A stretch of 64,000 nucleotides of DNA from Enterocloster aldenensis. GTDB lineage: Bacteria > Bacillota > Clostridia > Lachnospirales > Lachnospiraceae. Positions 54,964-62,378 of the stretch are shown in pieces. The stretch spans positions 54,217-118,216 of the forward strand of contig NZ_QVEX01000010.1 in assembly GCF_003434055.1 (NCBI RefSeq), written 5' to 3'. The stretch's first letter is position 1, and each line of letters starts with the position of its first letter. A model generated the notes under the pieces. The model was not told where the DNA came from. It searched no databases and saw nothing but the letters and a program-made list of their open reading frames with translations. Both the position numbers and the translations under genes were made by a program.

Positions 54964-56415
54964 ATGGATAAATTCGTAGTTCGTATGACAAATGTTTGTG
55001 CAGGCCCGTTTCCGGAAAGCCATATGGACTTTGAGGCTTCCTCCGGAGAGATTACTGCCATTATCGGAAGCAACGGCGAGGGCAAGACCACTTTGGCCAA
55101 GGTCCTGGCGGGCATGCTTCCCCGTATATCCGGGGACATATGGCTGGATGACAGGAAGCTGGACATCCACAGCATATCTTCTGCCCACAGGAACGGCATC
55201 TATCTCATGACCGAATCCCTTCAGCTTTTTCCCGGTAAAAGCATCATGGACAACCTTCTGCTGGGCATTGAGCAGCTTATTTTCCACAACCGGCTGTTCA
55301 ACCCGTCCAAGGAAAAGAAGGAAGCAGTATGCCGTCAGGTCCTTAAGGAGCTGGGGCTGGACCTTAACCTGGAACAATCCGTGGACCATCTGTCCCAAGG
55401 AGAACAATGCCTGCTTCAGATTGGACGGATCCTTTTATGCAGGCCCAGGATCCTTATTATGGATGAATTCTCGGCATCCCTCACCGTATTAGAGACAAAA
55501 CGGATCATGAATCTGTTGACGGGGCTGAAGCAGAAGAACATCTGCATTATCCTTATTTCCCATGAGTATTCCACGGTAATCCGCTATTGCGACTGTATTT
55601 CCCTGGTGGAACAGGGACGGATCACTGAGTCCTACTCCCGGGCAGAACTGGGGGATGAGGCTTTTGTCAGGCGGGTCCTGACCTTTAAGAAGAGTTTTTC
55701 ATATCCAAAGCTTGCACGGACGCCAGGACAGCCGCTGCTGACAGCCAGACACCTATCCAGCGGCATTATCAAGGATGTCTCATTTACCCTGCAGGAAGGG
55801 GAAATCCTGGGCATTGCCGGGGTAGTCGGCTCCGGCCGCACCACCCTCATCAATGCCATCTTAAGGGAACGGCCCATCACCTCCGGCTGCCTGGTATATG
55901 CGCCTTCCCTGGACCGGGCAGGCGCAATCAGCATCCTGCCCGGGGACTGCGGGGGCCACTCCCTGTTCTCCGGAAAAGACCTTACCTTTAACATCACCTC
56001 TTCCAACGTGCAAAAGGCCGCCCGTTTTTATATGATTTCCGACCATACCCTGGACCTGTATGCCCGGGATTACATGGACAGGCTGAGCATACGCAAACCT
56101 TCCTGCCGTGTTCCCGTGGACCAGTTAAGCCAGGGTGAGATGCAGAAGGTGCTGATTGCCCGGTCCCTGTATCAGGATGCCAGGCTTTACATATTTGACG
56201 AGCCGTCCAGCAACCTGGACCTGACATCTAAAAGCGAGCTTTATAATATATACAACGCGCTGCTGGCCCGGGGCGCCTCCATCATACTGATTTCATCTGA
56301 CTTTTCAGAGCTGATCGGCATGTGCGACCGCATCCTGCTTTTAAAGGCAGGGGAACAGGTTGGGCTGTATCCGGCAGATAAAATAACCAATGATTTTTTA
56401 TATTCTGTTCTGTAA
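54964..56415 (+). CDS. Sugar ABC transporter ATPase-like protein (double domain)
   Basis: 483 residues. First half: Walker A GSNGEGKTT, signature LSQGEQ, Walker B ILIMDEFSASL and H-loop LISHEYS. Second half: GVVGSGRTT, LSQGEMQ and YIFDEPSSNLD. Motifs are kept but drift from consensus. No permease gene is next to it, and the divergent operon already has its own ATPase. It may form an alternative pair with that permease or have a regulatory job. Starts 18 nt after the DeoR gene. Confidence 0.85.
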   Translation: MDKFVVRMTNVCAGPFPESHMDFEASSGEITAIIGSNGEGKTTLAKVLAGMLPRISGDIWLDDRKLDIHSISSAHRNGIYLMTESLQLFPGKSIMDNLLLGIEQLIFHNRLFNPSKEKKEAVCRQVLKELGLDLNLEQSVDHLSQGEQCLLQIGRILLCRPRILIMDEFSASLTVLETKRIMNLLTGLKQKNICIILISHEYSTVIRYCDCISLVEQGRITESYSRAELGDEAFVRRVLTFKKSFSYPKLARTPGQPLLTARHLSSGIIKDVSFTLQEGEILGIAGVVGSGRTTLINAILRERPITSGCLVYAPSLDRAGAISILPGDCGGHSLFSGKDLTFNITSSNVQKAARFYMISDHTLDLYARDYMDRLSIRKPSCRVPVDQLSQGEMQKVLIARSLYQDARLYIFDEPSSNLDLTSKSELYNIYNALLARGASIILISSDFSELIGMCDRILLLKAGEQVGLYPADKITNDFLYSVL

Positions 56416-56432
56416 GATTGGGGGATTTTCAT

Positions 56433-57947
56433 ATGAAAAAGCTGATTGCTTATGACTTGGGGACCGGAGGCATCAAGGCCTCCCTGTTTTCGGAAGACGG
56501 GGCCTCCCTGTCCGACGTGTTCATCCAGTATGAAACGTATTTTCCGCAGGAACATTTTGTGGAGCAGCGTCCCATGGACTGGTGGGACCATGTCTGCGCC
56601 GCCACCCAAAAGCTGCTCCTGACATCCGGCTCATCTGCATCGGACATTGCCTGTGTTGCCCTTTCCGGCCACAGCCTGGTGGCAGTGCCTCTTGACAGCA
56701 TGGGCAGGCTTCTGGCAGACCAGGTGCCCATCTGGTGTGACATGCGGGCAAAGGAAGAGGCAGGAGAACTGTTTTCGCAGCTGGATTATGACAGATGGTA
56801 CCTGACCACCGGCAACGGGGACCCGGCTGAGTGTTACACCATCACAAAGCTGATGTGGATGAAGAAGCATCGGCCCGGCCTGTACAGCCAGATCCACAAA
56901 ATCCTGGGGTCCAAGGACTTCATCAATTACATGCTCACCGGAACCATGTGCACGGATCCTTCCTACGCATCGGGATTTGGGGTATTTAACCTCTTAAAAT
57001 GGGATTATGAGCCGGAATTCATGGAAGCGGCCGGAATCCGGCCGGAACTGTTCCCTGAAATCCGCCCCAGCGACGCCATCATCGGAACCGTCACCCCAGA
57101 GGCTGCCCGTATGACCGGACTGGCAGAAGGCACCCCGGTTGCCTGCGGCGCGGTTGACAATACATGCATGGCCCTGGGCGCACGCGGGTTAAAGGAAGGT
57201 GTTGCCTATACCTCCCTTGGTTCTTCCAGCTGGATTGCCGTGACTTCCACAAAACCCATTGTGGACAGGGATACAAAACCCTTTGTATTTGCCCATGCCA
57301 GGAAGGGGTACTATACATGCGCTGTTTCCATCTTCTCCGCCGGCAATTCCTTCCGCTGGATCCGTGACAACCTGTGCCGGGATTTAGGGGATGGTACGGA
57401 TACCTATGATGCCATGAACCGTATGGCTGAAAACGTCCCACCTGGCAGCAACGGGGTCATGTTCAACCCCACCCTGGCCGGCGGCAGCGCCCAGGAGCCA
57501 TCTCCAGGCCTGAAAGGCGGGTTCATGGGATTATCCCTGAGCACAACCAGGGAGGACCTGGTGCGGGCATCCATGGAAGGCATCGCCATGTCCCTGCGCT
57601 GCACCCTGGATATCCTGATGACCCAGACCACCATTACCGGGGAAATGCTCATCTGCGGCGGCGGAAGCAAAAGCGCCATATGGCGCCAGATATTTGCGGA
57701 CATCTATAATCTTCCGGTCCTGAAAACCAACATTGACCAGAATGCCGCATCCCTTGGCGCCGCGGCCCTGGCAGCCAACGGATGCGGCCTATGGGATGGA
57801 TATGGGCGCATCCCGCACATACACCGGACCGAAGACCTCTCCATGCCCGATCCAAACGCCAATGCCTTATACGAAACACTTCTTCCGGTCTATCGAAGAT
57901 GGGCAGGATACCTGGCCGAATTAAGCGGGATGATGACAAAGGCATGA
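56433..57947 (+). CDS. FGGY family carbohydrate kinase
   Basis: 504 residues from ATG 56433 (GGGGGA upstream; a TTG start at 56418 is less likely). FGGY_N: IAYDLGTGGIKASLFSEDG, GHSLVAVPLD, CDMRAKEEA. FGGY_C: YTSLGSSSWIAVTS, LICGGGSKSAIWRQIFADI and DQNAASLGAAALAA. Closest to xylulokinase-type members. It would phosphorylate the imported sugar or its isomer for the DeoC-like aldolase. Convergent with the ABC-like gene ending at 57961. Confidence 0.9.
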   Translation: MKKLIAYDLGTGGIKASLFSEDGASLSDVFIQYETYFPQEHFVEQRPMDWWDHVCAATQKLLLTSGSSASDIACVALSGHSLVAVPLDSMGRLLADQVPIWCDMRAKEEAGELFSQLDYDRWYLTTGNGDPAECYTITKLMWMKKHRPGLYSQIHKILGSKDFINYMLTGTMCTDPSYASGFGVFNLLKWDYEPEFMEAAGIRPELFPEIRPSDAIIGTVTPEAARMTGLAEGTPVACGAVDNTCMALGARGLKEGVAYTSLGSSSWIAVTSTKPIVDRDTKPFVFAHARKGYYTCAVSIFSAGNSFRWIRDNLCRDLGDGTDTYDAMNRMAENVPPGSNGVMFNPTLAGGSAQEPSPGLKGGFMGLSLSTTREDLVRASMEGIAMSLRCTLDILMTQTTITGEMLICGGGSKSAIWRQIFADIYNLPVLKTNIDQNAASLGAAALAANGCGLWDGYGRIPHIHRTEDLSMPDPNANALYETLLPVYRRWAGYLAELSGMMTKA

Positions 57948-57960
57948 CCCATCCCTGTCC

Positions 57961-59481
57961 TCAATACTCCGTCCCGCCCTGCCCCTCCTGATACAGATAC
58001 AGCCAAGGGGTATTCACGGGCAGGGCTGCGAATTCTTCCCTGCAGTACTCCTGCACGGTCCCGCCCCGTCCCACCCGCAGCAGCCGGTCGGCCAGGGCCA
58101 GGGAATCAGCCAGGTTCACGGCCATGATCACCACCGGGATTCCCCGGTTCAGGAAACGCTCCAGGAGTTCCATGATATGGATGCGCAGGGATACCTCCGC
58201 ACTTTTAAAAGGCTGGACGCAGAATACGATATCCGGGTCCTGGAGAAAGATACGGGTGTAAATCAAATCATATTTCTGCCGTTCGGTCAGCCGCTCGATG
58301 GGCGTGTCAAATACATCTTCCCCTAAAAGACCTGCGTATTCCCTGCGCAGGCTTTTTTTTATCTTCCCCCTTCCCCACACACCCTTCATCCGGTGGTCCA
58401 GCGTAAAGCACAGGTTATCCAGATAGCTCATATTGGGAAACAGCATGGTATGTACGGGCAGCTCCTGGATGATGCCCACCCGGCGGTCATTCAGCCCACC
58501 TGACAGGGTCCCGTTAATCCATATACTGCCGCTCTTTTGCCTGGTCCCGCCAGACAGCACCGATACCAGTTCCTGTATCATGCAGTTGTCCAGATCCTGC
58601 ACCACCAGGCATTCCCCTTTGCAGGCTGAAAAGCTGAGGTTTTCCACCAGCCCGCTGTATAGGTTTTCCATCCTGAACACTATATGGTCCTGGCCCGTCT
58701 CCGTCCGGTCCTGCCGGGCCATCCGCTCACGCACATGGCGGTCAAAGTCCTCGGTGCACCGCAGGAAAAATGGGTCCGGGGGCTTCTCTGCCCCGCCGAA
58801 GCATTTTATGATCTGCCCGTTGAGCATCAGGGCCGCGCGGTCGCATATCTGCTGCGCCTCTTCAAAATGGGCTGCCACATAAAGGAACGACATCCCCTGC
58901 TTTGCATAGTGGCGCAGGATACTGCTGAGTTTTTCAAGCTCCGCCGCGCTGATGAAGGTGCTGATATCCTCCAGCACCACCAGATGGTTCCCGGCAACCA
59001 CTGCCTTTAAAAGCTCCACCACAAAGCGTTCAAATGTACTGAGGTCTTCTATATAGGCATCTGCGGGTATCTCCATACCGATGTCTTCCATGAAGGGCTT
59101 TATCTGTTCCCGGAGGATCCCGGGCTGCATCAGCCTTTTGCGGAAGCCCGGCCTGAGCACGAAAATGTTATCCGCCACCGTCAGGTCTTTTGCCAGGCAG
59201 CTCTGATTCTGGATGATGCTGACCCGGTTGGTGCTGACCCGGTTCATGCCGGTACACGGAAAACGCCAGTCATTGACCAGCCTTTCCTTGTAGTAAACAA
59301 ATCCATAGTGCAGGGGCAGGTTCTGGCGCAGCAGCCGCAGCAGGGCGGATAACCCAAAATGGTTGGCCGGCACAAGCCCCAGTATCTCCCCTGTCCAGAT
59401 GGCCATGCTGAAATTCTCCAGCAGGGCCACTCCCTGTTCGCAGTACGTCACACGCTCCATGCGGTATACTTCTTCCCTCAT
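57961..59481 (-). CDS. Degenerate double ABC ATPase-like protein, predicted inactive
   Basis: 506 residues aligning in layout with RbsA-type double ATPases, but all nucleotide motifs are lost. The first Walker A position reads GLVPANHFGLSALLR, the second VVQDLDNCMIQELV, neither with GKS/T. Signatures are LSTFERFVVELL and LTERQKYDLIYT. Walker B sites are VVLEDISTFI and IVFCVQPFKSA. The frame is intact over 1.5 kb, so selection has kept the fold. It overlaps the kinase stop by 4 nt (ATGA). An adaptor or sensor role for the kinase is an inference. Confidence 0.75.
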   Translation of the reverse strand: MREEVYRMERVTYCEQGVALLENFSMAIWTGEILGLVPANHFGLSALLRLLRQNLPLHYGFVYYKERLVNDWRFPCTGMNRVSTNRVSIIQNQSCLAKDLTVADNIFVLRPGFRKRLMQPGILREQIKPFMEDIGMEIPADAYIEDLSTFERFVVELLKAVVAGNHLVVLEDISTFISAAELEKLSSILRHYAKQGMSFLYVAAHFEEAQQICDRAALMLNGQIIKCFGGAEKPPDPFFLRCTEDFDRHVRERMARQDRTETGQDHIVFRMENLYSGLVENLSFSACKGECLVVQDLDNCMIQELVSVLSGGTRQKSGSIWINGTLSGGLNDRRVGIIQELPVHTMLFPNMSYLDNLCFTLDHRMKGVWGRGKIKKSLRREYAGLLGEDVFDTPIERLTERQKYDLIYTRIFLQDPDIVFCVQPFKSAEVSLRIHIMELLERFLNRGIPVVIMAVNLADSLALADRLLRVGRGGTVQEYCREEFAALPVNTPWLYLYQEGQGGTEY

Positions 59482-60521
59482 TTTAAAGCCTCTTTATTCT
59501 TAAGCTCCCTGTCATTGGCAATGGCCGGCAGGTTAATCTCCACATCCGTGCCCACCCCCGGCATGGAGAACACATGAAGCCCGTATTCCTCCCCAAACAG
59601 CAGATGGATGCGGTTGTTCACATTCACAAGCGCGATTCCTCCCCTGGTTTCCGAACCCTGGGAGGCAAATGCCTGTCCGCTCCTGCCCAGCCGTTCATTC
59701 ATCCTTGACAGGACCTCCTCATCCATGCCCACGCCGTCATCCGATATGCGGATCAGGAGGCGTTTGCCGCTGCGCTCCAGGTGGATGGTCAGGTGGCCTG
59801 TGCCTATCTTGCACTCCGTTCCATGGATGATGCTGTTTTCCAGGATAGGCTGCATGGTCAGCTTGGGAAGGCGGCAGCCATAGATTTCTTCCCGCTCCTC
59901 CGGGTCACATTCAATGGTCAGGTCAAGCCGTGAGCCGAACCTGTACTGCTGGATCCTGAAATAGGTCTGGCAGTTCTCCAGTTCTTCCTCCACGGACACC
60001 AGGTTTTCCACCTTACTGATGGTATAGCGGAAAAATGCCGCAAGGGCTTCCGTCATATCCGCCACTCCGGTAAGCCCGGCAATCAACGCCTCACTGCGGA
60101 TGCTTTCCAGCGTGTTGTACAGGAAATGCGGGTTAATCTGGTTCTGCAGGGCCAGATACTGGGCCTGACGTTTATTCAGCTTAAGCAGTTCCGAGGAATC
60201 CATGATCTTCATCATATGGGCCAGCATCTGGTAGACCATGGGCGTGGGCGCGGTCTGGCACAGATGGGTCAGGTCCGCCGTGGTATATCCGTCCAGGAAC
60301 AGGCGCATGGTCCGCTCCATGTGAAGGTACGGCTTTAGGATCATGGCGCCAAACCACCATAGCAGCCCCAGCAGAAGGACCAGGGACAGGATGGCGGGCC
60401 AGAAGGGCGCATGGCCCATGAAGGCCAGAAACAAAAGCACGGCAATAAGAAACAGATGGATACACAGCGCTGCCGCCAGCAGCGCCATGACCCGGATTGA
60501 CAGATATTCAAAACGTTTCAT
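59478..60521 (-). CDS. LytS/YesM-type sensor histidine kinase without extracellular sensor
   Basis: 347 residues from ATG 60521, with AGGAGG 8 nt upstream. Two adjacent membrane helices (about 10-65) with almost no external loop, then LQNQINPHFLYNTLESIR (His box), PILENSIIHG (N box), ISDDGVGMDEE and GGIALVNVNNRI. Lacking a sensor domain, it must receive its signal from a partner; the dead ABC-like protein overlapping its stop is the natural candidate. Middle gene of a regulator-kinase-ABC set. Confidence 0.9.
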   Translation of the reverse strand: MKRFEYLSIRVMALLAAALCIHLFLIAVLLFLAFMGHAPFWPAILSLVLLLGLLWWFGAMILKPYLHMERTMRLFLDGYTTADLTHLCQTAPTPMVYQMLAHMMKIMDSSELLKLNKRQAQYLALQNQINPHFLYNTLESIRSEALIAGLTGVADMTEALAAFFRYTISKVENLVSVEEELENCQTYFRIQQYRFGSRLDLTIECDPEEREEIYGCRLPKLTMQPILENSIIHGTECKIGTGHLTIHLERSGKRLLIRISDDGVGMDEEVLSRMNERLGRSGQAFASQGSETRGGIALVNVNNRIHLLFGEEYGLHVFSMPGVGTDVEINLPAIANDRELKNKEALK

Positions 60522-60534
60522 ATCCCATGCCTCC

Positions 60535-60640
60535 TTCCGGCACCATCCATTCCGGCACCGCCGTCCTGCCACTTCCCATTCCGGCACCCCCCATTCCGGC
60601 ACCGCTGTCCTGCCACTTCCCATTCCGGCACCGCCCATCC
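60535..60640. repeat. 44-bp composite tandem repeat between regulator and kinase
   Basis: ATTCCGGCACC recurs at 60549, 60578, 60593 and 60622 (plus TTCCGGCACC at 60535) with alternating 29 and 14-15 bp spacing, and GTCCTGCCACTTCCC fills the long gaps. It occupies nearly the whole spacer of the two genes. Confidence 0.8.
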
Positions 60641-60668
60641 CGCCAGCCCCAGCCCCTGTCTTCCAGAC

Positions 60669-62258
60669 CTATCCATACAGCTTCCTGTATTCCGCCGGGT
60701 TAAGCCCCGTGTCCTTATGGAAGGTATGGGTAAAATGCTTCCTGTCGCTGTATCCCACCCTCCCGCATATCTCAGCCACAGGAAGGCTGGTTTCCCTTAA
60801 AAGGGTTTTGGCTTCCTCCATCCTGACCCTGGTAAGGTATTTGGCAAATCCCTCCCCGGTTTCCCGTTTGAACAGGGTGCTGAAATAGTTGACGCTGAAA
60901 CCGATGTCCTCGCACACGGTTTCCAGGGTAATGGGCTCCTGGTAATGCTGCATCACATACTGTTTGGCAATGCGGATAGGACGGGCGGCCTCATTGCTGC
61001 GGAGGTCCCTGGCCTCAGACAGAAGTCTGGTCTGTATCTGTTTCAGCTGCCCGAACAGTCCGCCAACCGTACTGCACTGGCGGCAGCGGGCCGCAAAATC
61101 CTGCTGGATTTCCTCCACATTATTAAGGGCGGTCCTGGCAATGAACAGACGGCCCGCGGACAGCACCAGCTCCAGTATCTCCCTGCCGCAGATCCGCTCC
61201 AGCCCCAGTGCCTCGCGTTCCAGCATACCGCATGCTTCCCCTGCCTCTTCCAGGTTCAGGGTGTCCACGGAATGCTCCATCAGCTTCATGTACCGGTCCA
61301 GCAGGTTCTGTTTCTCCAGGCCCGAACCAACAGGGACCGCTTCCAAAAGCCTTCCGGTCCCCTCCATCAGCCGCTCCCACATGGCTCCCTTTGCCCATTC
61401 CAGGGAAGCGCCAAGAAGGGCCGGTGCAGCGGCGGGCACGCCCAGGCTCAGCGTGAAATCAAGGGGACCCATCAGGTCCTTTTTCACTTCCAGATGGCTG
61501 AGGCATTCCCGCAGCCCCCTGCGCACCTCATCCCTGCGGCCGGAATCATAATTGAGAAGCCCGTATCCGGTATAGGACTGGAAATACAGCACCATGTCGC
61601 AGCAGATAGAGGACATGGTATGATGAAAAATATCCCTGATTTTTTCCTGTATGACCTTGGCCGCGGTGCGGTTCACCTGCTCCATGCTGCAGTCCATCTT
61701 CACCATGAACACCTGGTACATGTCCCCGGCCGTGTCCACGTGATAGCTGCCCCTTAGGTTTTCCGCGGTCAGATCCGCCAGGCTGCCGGACAGCAGGTCC
61801 TTCATCAGGCTTTCCCGGATACGGCTCAGGTCCTCCTGGCTGTTCTGGTGCTGGCGGTGGATGGCCGACCTGGTTTCCTGTCTTGCCTGGCATTTTTCCC
61901 GTATCTTTACCAGGGTTTCCATCAGCTCTGTCTGCTTAATGGGTTTTAACAGATAATATCCTGCCCCGTATTTCATTGCTTTCTGGGCATATTCAAAATG
62001 CGCGTATCCGCTGATGATGACCACCTCCAGGTCCGGCATCAGCTCCTTAGCGCTGCGTATCAGCTCCAGGCCGTCGCATCCAGGCATACGGATATCCGTA
62101 ATCAGTATGTCCGGCTCCCTGGACTTAATGAGTTCCAGCGCTTCCAGGCCATTCTCAGCCAGGGCCGCTACCTCCATGCCCAGGGATTCCCAATCCGCCA
62201 GGGCCTGGACCAGCCTGCATATCAGTCGTTCATCATCCGCGATAATTACTTTTAACAT
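60669..62258 (-). CDS. YesN-type response regulator with AraC DNA-binding domain
   Basis: 529 residues from ATG 62258 (GGGGGG upstream). Receiver (about 1-120): IIADDERLICRLV, phospho-Asp in ILITDIRMPGCDG, Lys in YLLKPIKQTEL. A long helical middle (about 130-420). AraC double HTH at the end: SVNYFSTLFKRETGEGFAKY, VGYSDRKHFTHTFHKDTG, NPAEYRKLYG. Cognate to the kinase downstream; it probably controls transport genes including the upstream tandem binding protein. Confidence 0.95.
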   Translation of the reverse strand: MLKVIIADDERLICRLVQALADWESLGMEVAALAENGLEALELIKSREPDILITDIRMPGCDGLELIRSAKELMPDLEVVIISGYAHFEYAQKAMKYGAGYYLLKPIKQTELMETLVKIREKCQARQETRSAIHRQHQNSQEDLSRIRESLMKDLLSGSLADLTAENLRGSYHVDTAGDMYQVFMVKMDCSMEQVNRTAAKVIQEKIRDIFHHTMSSICCDMVLYFQSYTGYGLLNYDSGRRDEVRRGLRECLSHLEVKKDLMGPLDFTLSLGVPAAAPALLGASLEWAKGAMWERLMEGTGRLLEAVPVGSGLEKQNLLDRYMKLMEHSVDTLNLEEAGEACGMLEREALGLERICGREILELVLSAGRLFIARTALNNVEEIQQDFAARCRQCSTVGGLFGQLKQIQTRLLSEARDLRSNEAARPIRIAKQYVMQHYQEPITLETVCEDIGFSVNYFSTLFKRETGEGFAKYLTRVRMEEAKTLLRETSLPVAEICGRVGYSDRKHFTHTFHKDTGLNPAEYRKLYG

Positions 62259-62324
62259 AAGTTCCCCCCTCAGGCCTTTTACATACCCTCCCCTGTGTAT
62301 CATATCATGCCGGGTTTTGCATTT

Positions 62325-62356
62325 CAACAAAAACGCCGTTCCTCAGAGCGGCGTTC
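62325..62356 (-). terminator. Terminator of the tandem binding-protein gene
   Basis: AACGCCG (62332-62338) and CGGCGTT (62349-62355) form a stem of 7 bp, followed on the minus strand by TTTTTG. It separates the binding-protein gene from the regulator gene. Confidence 0.8.
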
Positions 62357-62378
62357 CTGTTGTATGCTTCAGGTTTTA

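Noticed and set aside
44161..57947. AI-2 (lsr) uptake and processing locus
   Set aside because: A CUT2 transporter, FGGY kinase and aldolase recall lsr, but the regulator is DeoR-type with other enzymes, and isomerase, Zn dehydrogenase, OYE and EutH do not belong to lsr.
60945..61757. 270-codon plus-strand frame
   Set aside because: It is antisense to the AraC response regulator; GC-rich codon positions explain the openness.
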